Below, piece by piece: positions 16,540-26,575 of a stretch of 64,000 nt of DNA. The stretch comes from FEN-1219 sp039933105 (GTDB taxonomy: Bacteria; Pseudomonadota; Gammaproteobacteria; Steroidobacterales; Rariloculaceae), in contig JBDTOT010000008.1 in NCBI GenBank assembly GCA_039933105.1, positions 1 to 64,000 on the forward strand, given 5' to 3'. The notes beneath the pieces are model-generated. The model ran no database searches and had not been told where the DNA came from. It saw nothing but the letters and a program-made list of their open reading frames with translations. The translations under genes were made by a program, and so were the position numbers. The stretch's first letter is position 1. Each line of letters opens with the position of its first letter.

Positions 16540-18888
16540 CTATTCCTTGCCGCGTCGCGGTTCGTGCCAGGCGAGTTTCGCCCACCCGTGTGGGCCGCGC
16601 CGCATCGCGATGAACGATCCGGGCGACTCGATGCCGTGCGCATGCTCCCGGCCGTCGGGATCGCAGAGTTGTCGAGCGCCCGCAGCCACCACGGATGTGG
16701 GCTCGAAGTTGACGAATGTCGCTCCCCGCGTGCTGTCCACGCACCACAACAGGTCTGCCGCGACCTTCCATCCCTGCCATTCGATCATGTTGTAACCATC
16801 GCCCACGAGAATCGCATGATTGCCCATGTGATCGCGCCAGGTCCAACCGAGCGGACTCCCTAACGGCGCGAGATCGAATTCTGGCCTCGATCCGGAAACC
16901 GTTGGCAATACGATGGTTGAAGAGCGGAAGGGTGCCTCGCCCGTTACCTCAATCATCGGTCCGCGCTGGCGCTGCCCAAAACGCGGGGACACATCGCGCA
17001 AGGCCCACGTGCAGCTTGCGGTTAGCGGCAATGCGATGGTGGCGACGTGACGCCCTGACTCGTCTTGGATATCCAATACGCTTGGTCGCACCTCCCGTAC
17101 GCTACAGCCGGGCGCGAGCTGCCAGCGCGACCGCACACTTCGAGCTTGCGGGCGCTCGGCTCGATCATGAAACACCCACGCGCCCCGCGCCATGTGAAGA
17201 ACCAGCCGCCGATGTGACGAAGGCCTCGTGGTTCCCGCATGACCGGTGGCAGAACCATCGAATACCGTTACCAAATCGCACGATCGCACTACGGCTGTAG
17301 GTCGCGCCGGAATTTCTCCCCACTGAAATGGGCCGCGAGGCTCGACAGACGACTCGTCGTCGAATTCAACGGTGTTGTGAGACCCGGTAGAGCGATACTC
17401 GTTTCGCTCCGGCCCCACATAGGTGTATGTGCCGCGTTCGACGAATAAAGGGCTACTACCCAGAGCCAGAGTGCAGGCGAGCGCATCCGCGTGCGCATGA
17501 CCACAGTTCATAACGCCATGGGGACCTGCGTCGACAGTCGCAACGCCCGAGTCTTCGTCCCAACCGTCACGAAGTACTCCAAGCCCGCCCGAAGCGAAGT
17601 ACATACTTCGCCACGCGGGGTGCGCAGGAACGGTCGACGACATTTTGTCGGTGGGCGCCGCTCCATGCAGCCAACAGGAAAGCGCGGCGTGCTGATGGCC
17701 AGGCACCATGAGATCCGGCCGACCCAATGCAGTCGCGCCCGCGAGCAACAGGCCTCCCAGCTGCTCGGGGGGCCGATGATCCAACGTCAGCAACAACCCT
17801 CCATCGTCGTCTCCGACCAGCGGCATTTCCGCTCTGGCGGACACGATGCTGCGCAGCACGTCGAAGACACGCGACAGTGCCCCTTTCACCTTCGGATCGA
17901 TTGGCCAACCGGTGAGATTCGCCAACGATAGGTAGTGAAGGTAGATCTCGGCGGTATAGCGTTGGTATTGGGTGGATTGCTCGAAGTAGACACCATCGTT
18001 CAAAACTTGTCGGTCGAGGCAAGACTCCAGAATCTTGGCGCCGAGGGCGCGCCAGCGAGAGGCGTGCTTCGATCCGTGAAGAGTCGTTCCAACGTAGAAG
18101 AGGCCCAGCGCCTCGCCGGTGAGATGGGTGTTCGGACTGAAGTACGTGGACAAGTAACGCTCGATATGCAGCGCGTGCAGTTCCAGGCATGCGAGCCAGC
18201 TGTTCCAAATGCCGGTCTGCCATGGCCCTCTTCGCAACATCGAGAGAAGCCAGCACCAGGCAATTGCTCGATACGCGACTTCCAGACTGCTGGCCCAATT
18301 CACACCCAGATTCGCGGGATTTTCCTCGAGCCACGACGCAACGTGACGTTGAATCAGCTCGAAATGTCGCACATCGCCGTCTGCCAGCCAGCAAAATGCC
18401 GGCGCTATCAGATATTGATGGCGATTGATCTCCCAGAGCACCTTGTGGTCGCCCACCACTGAGGGATCGAGCGTGGCGATGCGACTCCAATGTATGCGGG
18501 GCGCAACACGGCCGCTGCTGGCGTCGCGATGCCAGTCCGGCGGGTCGCCAACGCGAAGCGGCCCTAGACCGAGCAGTCTCGCGGTACCTTGGTGCAGACC
18601 ATCCGTTTGGCCTTGAAACGCATCGAGCACCTGTGGATCACGTTGCAAGATCTCATGCACGAGCCTTTGGGAAGGATCAACGGCGCCGCGTTGCGTTGCG
18701 AACATCGGCAAATCGGTCGAGGCGATCGGATTCGCGCTTCCACTGGATGGACCGCGCACTGCAAGCTGGACGCGTTCGAGACGCGCGGAGAGCGCCTGCC
18801 CGCCGCGAACCCGCAATTCGTCCAGGGAACGTCCCCACAAACGTCTCAGGCTACTTCCCCGTTTTCCCCGCCAACCGCTCGTAGAGAC
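16540..18888 (-). CDS. Heparinase II/III family polysaccharide lyase-like protein
   Basis: This ~780-residue protein has an N-terminal alpha/alpha toroid (STYFSPNTHLTGEALGLFYV; YFEQSTQYQRYTAEIYLHYL) and a C-terminal beta-sandwich domain with GHAHADALACTLALG and STGSHNTVEFDD, the His-containing segments of heparinase II/III and alginate lyase family 17-type proteins. No signal peptide is visible, as is common for the EPS-locus members. It may cleave or edit uronic-acid polymers. The GTG at 18888 overlaps the preceding GT4 gene by 38 bases. A TTG at 18840 just after that gene is an equally good start; the frame back to 18957 is shadow. Confidence 0.8.
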   Translation of the reverse strand, partial: VSTSGWRGKRGSSLRRLWGRSLDELRVRGGQALSARLERVQLAVRGPSSGSANPIASTDLPMFATQRGAVDPSQRLVHEILQRDPQVLDAFQGQTDGLHQGTARLLGLGPLRVGDPPDWHRDASSGRVAPRIHWSRIATLDPSVVGDHKVLWEINRHQYLIAPAFCWLADGDVRHFELIQRHVASWLEENPANLGVNWASSLEVAYRAIAWCWLLSMLRRGPWQTGIWNSWLACLELHALHIERYLSTYFSPNTHLTGEALGLFYVGTTLHGSKHASRWRALGAKILESCLDRQVLNDGVYFEQSTQYQRYTAEIYLHYLSLANLTGWPIDPKVKGALSRVFDVLRSIVSARAEMPLVGDDDGGLLLTLDHRPPEQLGGLLLAGATALGRPDLMVPGHQHAALSCWLHGAAPTDKMSSTVPAHPAWRSMYFASGGLGVLRDGWDEDSGVATVDAGPHGVMNCGHAHADALACTLALGSSPLFVERGTYTYVGPERNEYRSTGSHNTVEFDDESSVEPRGPFQWGEIPARPTAVVRSCDLVTVFDGSATGHAGTTRPSSHRRLVLHMARGAWVFHDRAERPQARSVRSRWQLAPGCSVREVRPSVLDIQDESGRHVATIALPLTASCTWALRDVSPRFGQRQRGPMIEVTGEAPFRSSTIVLPTVSGSRPEFDLAPLGSPLGWTWRDHMGNHAILVGDGYNMIEWQGWKVAADLLWCVDSTRGATFVNFEPTSVVAAGARQLCDPDGREHAHGIESPGSFIAMRRGPHGWAKLAWHEPRRGKE

Positions 18889-19957
18889 TTTCCCAAAGGT
18901 CACGCACATGCTGCCAAGCGTACCGGCTTTCACATTCGGCTCGAGCGGCAGTAGCAAGTCTCAGCGCAAGCGCAGGATCCGCCAATAGCCGAGTGACGGC
19001 GGCCGCGAGTGCGGGCGCGTCGTTTCGTTCGACCATGAGGCCGGTTCGCTCATGCTCTACGATGTACGGTATCCCGCCGGCGTTCGTCGTCACCACGGGC
19101 AACCCACAAGCGAAGGCTTCAATGATCGACGACGGCATGTTGTCGATGTTTGGTGCGTTCACGAAAATATCACTATCGGTGTAAAGCTGCGCCATGCGCT
19201 CGCTCGATACTCTCCCGCGAAAATGTACGTTCCGTAGGCCTAGCCGCGACGTCATCGCCTCGAGTTCGCCGCGTAACGAGCCGTCGCCCACAACGACAAG
19301 CTCCGCGCCGCTGTAGCTCCGTTGAACCAACGCGAACGCCCGCAAGATGCAAGCGACATTATAGAGCGGCTCAAGGTTGCGGTTACTCAGTAAACGTGGA
19401 GCGCATTTAGGACGCGCGGAATATCGCAAACTCTGCAGAGGCACAAAGTTAGAGATGGCCTCCGCTTCGATGTTGTAATGCCGGAACACGTCGACTAGAT
19501 ACGGCGACGGCACCACAACGCGGTCCGCCAAGAGGGCGATCGAGCGACGGCTCAGCGGCCAACTCGCCAAATGATCGGGCGCCTCGCCACTTCGATAGTT
19601 GAGCAGAGTTTTTCGGCCCATGAGTTTGGCAATCACGAGAGCGGGCAAAGGCGCGAGGAGATAGGAGTAGTAGGATGCTGAAAACGCGTGCACGAGATCA
19701 CAGCGAGGCACACGCCACAACAGGGATGCGACATAGGAAACGGATGTCACAATCGTGCGCACGTACTTGACACGCTGCAGACTGCCCAATCGACGCCACA
19801 AACGGGGGTTTACTGGCAGAAAAGCAACCTCCACCCGCGTGCTTTTAGCGAATTCGTCAAGAAGCCGCCGCGCTTGTATCGATTGACCGCCGAGAATATC
19901 GAGAGACGGCGCGATCAAGAGGACGCGAATTCGATGCGTAGGGTCGTGGACATTCAT
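18851..19957 (-). CDS. Glycosyltransferase family 4
   Basis: This 368-residue GT-B protein has an N-terminal IRVLLIAPSLDILGGQSIQA strand and loop, VVPSPYLVDVFRHYNIEAE at the domain link, and a C-terminal domain with LVVVGDGSLRGELE, VHFRGRVSSERMAQLY and the nucleotide-sugar site NIDNMPSSIIEAFACGLPVV. It is cytoplasmic and predicted to extend the lipid-linked repeat unit. It lies in the second EPS operon, upstream of and overlapping the heparinase-like gene. Donor and acceptor cannot be told from sequence. The 214 bases upstream (19958-20171) contain no gene. Confidence 0.85.
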   Translation of the reverse strand: MNVHDPTHRIRVLLIAPSLDILGGQSIQARRLLDEFAKSTRVEVAFLPVNPRLWRRLGSLQRVKYVRTIVTSVSYVASLLWRVPRCDLVHAFSASYYSYLLAPLPALVIAKLMGRKTLLNYRSGEAPDHLASWPLSRRSIALLADRVVVPSPYLVDVFRHYNIEAEAISNFVPLQSLRYSARPKCAPRLLSNRNLEPLYNVACILRAFALVQRSYSGAELVVVGDGSLRGELEAMTSRLGLRNVHFRGRVSSERMAQLYTDSDIFVNAPNIDNMPSSIIEAFACGLPVVTTNAGGIPYIVEHERTGLMVERNDAPALAAAVTRLLADPALALRLATAARAECESRYAWQHVRDLWESLYERLAGKTGK

Positions 19958-20171
19958 TATTGCGAAGAGCCCGACGCAATTCGTTCACGGTATCTGCAGA
20001 CTCCGAATGACCGAACGAAATCGAGTTCCCTCCGCATAAAAAGGGCGAGAAAATCGTGTTCCTGACGTCCTTCTTACGACTGAGCGCTAAGATTCTGTTC
20101 GCATAGCGCAAGATGTACCAAGCGCCATTCTCTTTTTTTCGATCCTAAATAAAGGGAGGATGCATGAGAGT

Positions 20172-21185
20172 CTACACGCCAGCATTTGCGCGGACTGCGC
20201 GAACCGCACGCCACTGTCGATAACTATTGCGGATAATGCGCATCGCGGGCCGCTCGACCAATAAGGTGACACAGCTCGCGAGCACAAGAGAAACGATCAA
20301 AGCGGAGGACACGGCAATCGACGCGGAAACCCCTAGCAGCTCGAGATTGCGGATAACAGTCCAGCCGATGTTCTGGTGAAGAAGATATAGAGTGTATGAG
20401 ATGAAGCCGATCCAAACCAACGGTGGCCAGCGGAGAAGCCCAAGCCTTCCGACGCTAAACAAGAGAAGAACTGCGGCGACTGCGCTCGCCACCAGAACCT
20501 CTTTTGGGCCATCGACAACCGCAACGGTCAGCAATGCAAACACAATGACACAGAGATCCTTTCTCGCCTGCGTTTCTTTGGAGAAGATGCGGTAACAACA
20601 AATGCCAATCACGAATAGCGCGCAATACTGCTGCACTAGAATGGCTCCCAACGTATAGGAGAAATTTGGAAAGAGCCACCACAGCCATTTTAGGAAGACC
20701 CATCCCAACAGAAACTCGATCCGATCCAAGATGCGCAGTAGAAACGCTGAGAACATTATCGCGTAGAAAGCGAGTTCAACCTGTAGAGTCCAATAGACGC
20801 CGTCCACGCTGGGAATGTGAACCAGCTCTTGCAGCATGGTGAAGTTCGCCAGAATCACCAAAAGGGGCTGCTGAAGTGTCAACTCGCCTCCGAGCACAAC
20901 GATCACGGAGGTCAGTAGGATGGCAGCCCAGTATGCTGGGAAAAGCCTCGAGAATCGCGAGACCAAGAAGTCAAGCGGCCTTTCGATCCGCCGTAGCGTC
21001 ATGAAAATAACGAAACCGGAAATTCCGAAGAATAGATGCACGCCGTAGGAGCCCCAGGGAACATAGAACGGCAGACTGCCTCGATGCCCGTTTAGTCGTT
21101 CGAATTGGGTAGTGAAGTGGAAGAGCACCACGGAAAGCGCGGCAAGTCCGCGGAGCGCATCCAACTCGACAAGACGCTTTTCCAT
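20172..21185 (-). CDS. Acyltransferase family 3 (OafA-like membrane acyltransferase)
   Basis: This 337-residue integral membrane protein starts MEKRLVELDALRGLAALSVV, the classic acyltransferase-3 N-terminus, with LFHFTTQFE holding the catalytic-type His and a RLFPAYWAA segment further on. About ten membrane segments are visible. The family moves acetyl or other acyl groups from the cytoplasm onto sugars at the periplasmic face. Here it is predicted to O-acylate the exopolysaccharide. It follows the deacetylase gene by 110 bases in the same direction. No C-terminal SGNH domain is present. Confidence 0.85.
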   Translation of the reverse strand: MEKRLVELDALRGLAALSVVLFHFTTQFERLNGHRGSLPFYVPWGSYGVHLFFGISGFVIFMTLRRIERPLDFLVSRFSRLFPAYWAAILLTSVIVVLGGELTLQQPLLVILANFTMLQELVHIPSVDGVYWTLQVELAFYAIMFSAFLLRILDRIEFLLGWVFLKWLWWLFPNFSYTLGAILVQQYCALFVIGICCYRIFSKETQARKDLCVIVFALLTVAVVDGPKEVLVASAVAAVLLLFSVGRLGLLRWPPLVWIGFISYTLYLLHQNIGWTVIRNLELLGVSASIAVSSALIVSLVLASCVTLLVERPAMRIIRNSYRQWRAVRAVRANAGV

Positions 21186-21295
21186 CCCCCCGCTCCTCTA
21201 GTTCCGAGATTCAATGATTGCGGTACTAGTGCACTGCGCGGTCCATGCCGCGTGGTCTTGCTTCCGCCTCCGAAAGAACAACAATACGTCCGAAT

Positions 21296-22348
21296 TCAAG
21301 TCGACACGTAATGCGCAGCCTGCTCTTGCGCAGAGCGGCGAGCGCGATGCGTCCGGAGCAAGCTCCCGGCGCCACATAACCATGCCTCGAACACCAGTTC
21401 GGATTGCGCTGATGTGTCCACAAATCGAGGTAGCATGAGTGGATTGTCTGTTGGCGCCGCCAACGCTGGCACGCACGTCGTAGCCGAATACACCTGCAGC
21501 TCGCGCAGCCACGGTAGGAAGATCTCTCCGTAGTGACCGCTGGGATAGCAGAAGTGGTGCGCGACACGCCCAGTGTGAGCTGCGATAACGTCGCGGTTAT
21601 CGACTATTTCTCGCCTAAAATCTGCCGCGTCGCGGGGCATGCGATGGCGATGAGTGTGAAGCTGAACATCGAACCCTCGCCGCGCCATCTCCGCGACTTC
21701 ATTGGGAGTCATTAGATGCATGAGACGCCGTTGCGTAAATTCACGCCAATCAATTCCCAATGTTTTCGCCAAATCCGCAAGCCATGCGATTTGTTTCTCG
21801 CGGTCCATAGCAAGACTCCGTGCGCGTTTGAGTAACTCCTGTGCGAACGCCTCTCGCTTTTCGGGTTCATCAAGGTTGGCCGATTTCCTCATGCGCCAGA
21901 GCCAATAACGCACGGTCAAAGCCAGAATTGGGCGCTGGTGAATACAATAGTAGCTCGGCAAATAGACCGTCGCGGGATACTCAAATTCTTCGAGCAAAGG
22001 TGCAGCTGCAACCGCAAAGTTATGGAACCCGTCATCGAACGTTAGGACGACACTCCGCGGAGGTAGTGTGCCCTTGGCAAGGCGCTGCACTGCGTCTCCG
22101 AGACCGAGGACAGTGTAGCTGTGGTCACGCAGCAGTTCGAAACGTCGTCGTAAGAAGTCGCGCGTAACGAAAAGGTCGGGATGCCACTCGTGTTCGTCAA
22201 GTAGCGCCACGCCGTGGTAGCACAGAATCAAAACGCGTTGGCGGCGCCACTTAGTGGCAGCGAGCAAATCGAACGCGCCCATACTTCGCAGCGAGCCGAG
22301 CACGCCGTTCCTAGCTCCTCTTAGCAGGTGGCTCAATCTCACGATCAT
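21296..22348 (-). CDS. Polysaccharide deacetylase family protein (CE4)
   Basis: This 350-residue protein has the NodB-type metal-binding motifs: VLTFDDGFHNF (motif 1, Asp-Asp), then a long ~100-residue insertion, VQLHTHRHRMP (motif 2, His residues) and HHFCYPSGHYGE (motif 3). LILCYHGV near residue 40 is the usual first strand. No signal peptide is obvious, so it may act on cytoplasmic or membrane-face intermediates. It is larger than the exosortase-A deacetylase family, so it is a different subfamily. The ATG overlaps the upstream GT4 stop by four bases. It is predicted to N- or O-deacetylate a sugar of the exopolysaccharide. Confidence 0.85.
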   Translation of the reverse strand: MIVRLSHLLRGARNGVLGSLRSMGAFDLLAATKWRRQRVLILCYHGVALLDEHEWHPDLFVTRDFLRRRFELLRDHSYTVLGLGDAVQRLAKGTLPPRSVVLTFDDGFHNFAVAAAPLLEEFEYPATVYLPSYYCIHQRPILALTVRYWLWRMRKSANLDEPEKREAFAQELLKRARSLAMDREKQIAWLADLAKTLGIDWREFTQRRLMHLMTPNEVAEMARRGFDVQLHTHRHRMPRDAADFRREIVDNRDVIAAHTGRVAHHFCYPSGHYGEIFLPWLRELQVYSATTCVPALAAPTDNPLMLPRFVDTSAQSELVFEAWLCGAGSLLRTHRARRSAQEQAAHYVST

Positions 22349-23502
22349 CGCGATCGCTCTATTGCCAGCGGCGGATCCTCGGCCATGCTGCGATATAGCG
22401 ACGAGAGTCTCTCGATCACAGCGTCGCGATGAAACCGTGTGCGCACCATGTGGCGCCCCGCCTCGCCCAATTTCCTTCGAAGGTAGGTGTCAGACTCAAG
22501 GCGGTTCAGCAAGCGTGCCAGTTCCTCCCGATCGTCCGTCCTCTGCAGGAGCAATCCGGTCTGTTCGTCACTCACAACATCGACGATGCCACCCACTCGC
22601 GTCGCCACGACCGGCCGCGCTGCAGCCAACGCTTCAAGAATCGAATTTGGAAAGGCCTCGCTCGTAGAGCAAAGAACGCTAACGTCGAAAAACTGATTCC
22701 AATTTGTCCGCCCGAGGACTGCTCCTACGAAGTGGACCCGTGCATTGATGCCGAACATGTCCACAAGGCGCTGAAGCTCCCCTCGCGACGGGCCATCTCC
22801 GACCAGCACGAGGTGACAGTGCGTCGCAAGAGTCGCGACGGCGCCAATCAACAAAGCGTGGTTCTTAATCGGAGCGAGGCGCGCGACGCTACCGACGACG
22901 AAAGCACCCTTTGGCACGCCCCAAGCTTCACGTTGTGCGGCTCGCGCTAGCTCGCTGACGTCGTCGAACAGATGTTCCTCGACAAAATTCGGTATCTCGA
23001 CAACCTTCTCGTGCGGCACGCCGTCCTCCGCTATCAGCATGGCCGCAACACTTGAGCTATTGGCAAGAATACGATCGGCGAAGCGACACGCATAACGATT
23101 TAAGCGGCCGAGACCTGCTCGTGGCGTTGCTTTCCACCACCGACGACTGGCGAGGATGCGACAATCGGATAGCGCTCGAGCCCAAGGGACCGCGAAAATA
23201 TTGGTGTAGACATCATGTGTATGCAAGACCTCAATATTCCAGCGGCGCAAAATGCGGGTGAGTTGAAAACCTTGCCTCGCCGTTTGAAACGTATAGAAAC
23301 TCGAGATCGGCAGATGCAGCATTTCGACACCGAGTGCCCGATAGCGCTGCAGTAGTGGACCGTCAGCCTGAAGATGTATGACCCGGAGATCGAAATGCTT
23401 GGGATCTAGCGCTTCCGCCGTTCGCACGGCGTTCAACTCAGTCCCTCCGATCGCGAAGGAGTCAATGCAGTAGGCCAGTTTCACGCGTCGCGCAGCGAGC
23501 AT
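22345..23502 (-). CDS. Glycosyltransferase family 4
   Basis: This 385-residue GT-B enzyme begins KLAYCIDSFAIGGTELNAV, a typical GT4 donor-loop start. Later come HTHDVYTNIFAVPWA, ILANSSSVA, VVGSVARLAPIKNHALLI, LVLVGDGPSRGELQ and STSEAFPNSILEALAAARPV, the last carrying the acidic donor-binding residues. It is cytoplasmic with no membrane segments. Its ATG directly follows the stop of the GT2 gene (TAG-ATG), and its stop overlaps the deacetylase start, so the three are tightly coupled. The sugar is unknown. Confidence 0.86.
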   Translation of the reverse strand: MLAARRVKLAYCIDSFAIGGTELNAVRTAEALDPKHFDLRVIHLQADGPLLQRYRALGVEMLHLPISSFYTFQTARQGFQLTRILRRWNIEVLHTHDVYTNIFAVPWARALSDCRILASRRWWKATPRAGLGRLNRYACRFADRILANSSSVAAMLIAEDGVPHEKVVEIPNFVEEHLFDDVSELARAAQREAWGVPKGAFVVGSVARLAPIKNHALLIGAVATLATHCHLVLVGDGPSRGELQRLVDMFGINARVHFVGAVLGRTNWNQFFDVSVLCSTSEAFPNSILEALAAARPVVATRVGGIVDVVSDEQTGLLLQRTDDREELARLLNRLESDTYLRRKLGEAGRHMVRTRFHRDAVIERLSSLYRSMAEDPPLAIERSR

Positions 23503-24669
23503 CTACGCGGGTCCTAGCTCGTCACCGTCGTTCTTATAATGTGTCTTGCGCCAGGACTTTTCCGCGCCGCCGCTCAGCCAGACCCAAAAGCCCACCCATG
23601 CCGCCACATTGAGCAGGAGGAACGATCCCGCGGCAGCGGCCCAACGCGAACTTGACCGTCCGGTCGCCAGACCGACCATTCCGAAGACGTAGAAAGCCAC
23701 CTGAGCAATCAACGAGGCGAAGTAAAAAGGTCCCGGCAGGATGAAGCTAGTGAGCAGCGTTACAATCAATGCCCAAGGCACCAGCAGCCGCAAAACCTTG
23801 TGCGAAATGAAGCAAATCCAAATTGGATTTCGATATGGCAAGAGGGCGGATGGTAAACGGGCGATCAATTGAAAGTTGCCCGCGAGAGTGCGCACCTTCC
23901 GGCGAAACTCTCCCCGCGCATCGGACGGCCGGTCGAATGCTTTCGCCGCATCCTCGTGAATCACGCGATACCCTTTCATTGTGACCCGCAGAGGCCAGTA
24001 CACATCGTCCAAGACAGTGTTCGGCGGTATCGAACAGAATAAAGCGCGCCGCACCGCTGCGATGGCGCCCGATAGTCCGACGGTCGAATGGACCCGCGAC
24101 TCAGTTCGCCGTAGCCATTTTTCGTAACGCCAGTACAATCCAACACCGGCCATGAGCCCGCCAACGCGCTCGATAACGAGCTCGCCGCCAACCGCGCCCA
24201 CCGCAGCATTGGAAAAATTTCGTATCAGCTTCTCGACAGCATCCGCCGCCCAGCGCTGACGAGCGTCGGCGAAAATCAAAATGTCGCCGGTTGCGGTTGA
24301 GCATCCGTGGGTCAGCGCGGCAGCTTTGCCGATGTTATGCGGAAGCTCCATAACCCGCACACCGCTCGACGCATGTGACCGTGCCACCTCCGCGGTCGTG
24401 TCCGTAGACCCGTCCGAAACGACGACAATCTCGCCGCGCCCGCCGCACGCCCTGAGCAAATTACTCAGTTCGACGATGCGCTGTCCTATCCTCGTTTCCT
24501 CATTGTGTGCGACCAGTACGAAGCTGATCGAACCATTGAACGTCGTGTTCCGATCAATCGAGTCGTTGCGCGTCGAAGCGAGTAATGCCAGCGCCAGGGG
24601 ATAAAGAGCGTAGGTGTAGACTACGAGGCCAGCACAAAACCAGAACGATATTTCGACCGGCGGGATCAT
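23503..24669 (-). CDS. Glycosyltransferase family 2 with membrane segments
   Basis: This 388-residue membrane-anchored GT2 has one N-terminal membrane segment (FWFCAGLVVYTYALYPLALA), a GT-A domain with SFVLVAHNEETRIGQ, IVVVSDGSTDTT and ILIFADARQ (a DxD-like variant), and four C-terminal membrane segments. The AlaAspAlaArg at the metal site replaces the canonical DxD with D-A-R. RQRWA later substitutes for the QxxRW motif of processive enzymes, so processive synthesis is doubtful. It is the first gene of the second EPS operon; the promoter should lie in 24670-24843, shared with the divergent flippase. Confidence 0.82.
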   Translation of the reverse strand: MIPPVEISFWFCAGLVVYTYALYPLALALLASTRNDSIDRNTTFNGSISFVLVAHNEETRIGQRIVELSNLLRACGGRGEIVVVSDGSTDTTAEVARSHASSGVRVMELPHNIGKAAALTHGCSTATGDILIFADARQRWAADAVEKLIRNFSNAAVGAVGGELVIERVGGLMAGVGLYWRYEKWLRRTESRVHSTVGLSGAIAAVRRALFCSIPPNTVLDDVYWPLRVTMKGYRVIHEDAAKAFDRPSDARGEFRRKVRTLAGNFQLIARLPSALLPYRNPIWICFISHKVLRLLVPWALIVTLLTSFILPGPFYFASLIAQVAFYVFGMVGLATGRSSSRWAAAAGSFLLLNVAAWVGFWVWLSGGAEKSWRKTHYKNDGDELGPA

Positions 24670-24843
24670 GTTCCCCCCATTCCCTACGAGAACTCAGGAT
24701 ACACACATGGTCGGTCGCAACCTATGACGCCGCTATCCCGCGACCCGCGGGCGCCGACTCGAGAGCGCTTGAACGAATCGCATTTTCCGTGTTACGGCGA
24801 GTGAATGCGCAATGGCTGGTCTAGCGGATCTCCGCCTTTGCCC

Positions 24844-26433
24844 ATGAGCGTGCCAAACGCGCCGCGGCGATTCAGGACCAATGTTCTGTGGAGCTGGGCC
24901 ACCGCGGGCGCCAACATAGCGCTCGCGATCTTTCTCGCCCCGTTGATGATTCAGAAATTGGGGGACGAGGCTTACGGCATTTGGGCTCTGCTCTTCAGCC
25001 TAGTCGAATACTACGTTCTCTTGGACCTCGGCTTTCGTTCGGCGATCGTCAAGCACGTCGCACACTATTGGTCTCTTGGCCAGCCCCGCGAAGTCAACCG
25101 TGTTATCAACACTGGACTCGTCTATTTCGCCATCGTCGCGGTTCTACTTTGTGTGGCTACGATCACTTTCGCCCCCTTTGCCAACCGCGTCTTCGCTGTC
25201 TCGGCGAACTATCAGACCGACTTTGTATATATGGCGCTCATCACTGGCTGCGCATGGGCAGTCGGACTTTTTTTCATATGCTTTTCCTCCTGCCTCGAAG
25301 CTGTGCAGCGCTTCGATTTATCCAGTCGAGCACTGCTCGTCGCGAACGTTTCGAGGGTACTCGCGATTCTTGGCCTTCTGCTGACGGGATTCGGCCTGCG
25401 CGCGGTAGTCACTGCTGCGGTGGCTGCGCGAATCGTGCAATTCGTTCTGGTCTTCCTCTCGTTCCGTAAGGTTTTCGTCCAATGGCGCTACGCTTGGCGC
25501 GACGCAGATTGGGGAGTCTTCCGAAAACTCTTCAGTTTCAGCTCGGCGACCGTCCCTTCGAATCTCGCGTGGGTTTTCCTTCTCCAGGGGCCGACCTTGA
25601 TTATTGGCCACGTTTTGTCAGCCACCTTCGCCGGCTACTATTCGTTCCCGGGACGATTAACTCAGGCTGTGCAGGATCTGGTCTACCGCTTGGGCGGCGT
25701 CACGACGGCCCGCGCTGCCGAGTTAGCCGCTCACAAAGACTGGGTTCGCATAATGCAATTGGCGATTCAAACCAATGGGTACGGTTTGCTCATTTTTTCG
25801 CCTGCGGCGATATTCCTGCTCGCCTATGGTCAGCCGCTGTTTCGACTGTTGCTATCGCCGCAATATGCGCTCGTAAGTGCGCCACTGTTGCCATATTTTC
25901 TTGCCGGTGTTTTCTTCTCTGATGCCGGCCAATTCAACTCCAGCTCGATACTGTTCGGCATCGCAAAGCATCGGCTCTATTCGCTTCTACTACTGACGGA
26001 GGCTCTTCTAGCGATAGCCGGCATCTACTACTTTGCATCTCGCTCCAATCTCGTAGGAGCTACCGCTACGTGCAGCGTTCTGATGATCCTCAATCGTGGG
26101 ATCGCCACTCCATGGCTACTCTGCCGCGCAACGCGGTTCCCCTTCTTTCGATTTCTCTACGCTATCTACGCCCGGCCTATGGGTGTGGGAATCCCCATAT
26201 TGGTCGGGATGGTCGTACTTCAGAAAACGCTCTTGCCAGGAACTACTATCTTGCAGCTTGTCATCGCTGGGATTGCGACCGTGATGACGTTCGGCGCGCT
26301 GGCTGCCCGTATTTGTTTATCCTCAGAGCATCGCCAACAACTCGTAACCCTTGTGGCAATGCGTGTGCCGCGATTCGAGGATATGGCCCGACTCATCTTG
26401 TCTTCCCCGCGCGGTCATCGAACGAACCATTGA
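24844..26433 (+). CDS. Polysaccharide flippase (Wzx-like, MATE/MOP superfamily)
   Basis: The product is about 529 residues with 12-14 hydrophobic segments. It opens with a short basic stretch, then NVLWSWATAGANIALAIFLA and LMIQKLGDEAYGIWALLFSL, the typical start of oligosaccharide flippases. It should move the undecaprenyl-linked repeat unit across the inner membrane for the ligase/polymerase at 4896. The ATG at 24844 (MSVPN) is preferred; an ATG 39 bases upstream is possible. It is divergent from the GT2 operon across about 170 bases that show no convincing promoter boxes. Confidence 0.83.
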   Translation: MSVPNAPRRFRTNVLWSWATAGANIALAIFLAPLMIQKLGDEAYGIWALLFSLVEYYVLLDLGFRSAIVKHVAHYWSLGQPREVNRVINTGLVYFAIVAVLLCVATITFAPFANRVFAVSANYQTDFVYMALITGCAWAVGLFFICFSSCLEAVQRFDLSSRALLVANVSRVLAILGLLLTGFGLRAVVTAAVAARIVQFVLVFLSFRKVFVQWRYAWRDADWGVFRKLFSFSSATVPSNLAWVFLLQGPTLIIGHVLSATFAGYYSFPGRLTQAVQDLVYRLGGVTTARAAELAAHKDWVRIMQLAIQTNGYGLLIFSPAAIFLLAYGQPLFRLLLSPQYALVSAPLLPYFLAGVFFSDAGQFNSSSILFGIAKHRLYSLLLLTEALLAIAGIYYFASRSNLVGATATCSVLMILNRGIATPWLLCRATRFPFFRFLYAIYARPMGVGIPILVGMVVLQKTLLPGTTILQLVIAGIATVMTFGALAARICLSSEHRQQLVTLVAMRVPRFEDMARLILSSPRGHRTNH

Positions 26434-26575
26434 CACCCACGTAGCAGAAGAATCGCCCCACCACGCGCAACCGATTCTCTCGCGGGTCGATAGCGAGTTT
26501 AAGAGCTCCAAGTTCTCCCGTAGACTCGACCGCAGAGCTCGTGATCCATGGGCTTCCTTCCCAGGAGCGGAACGC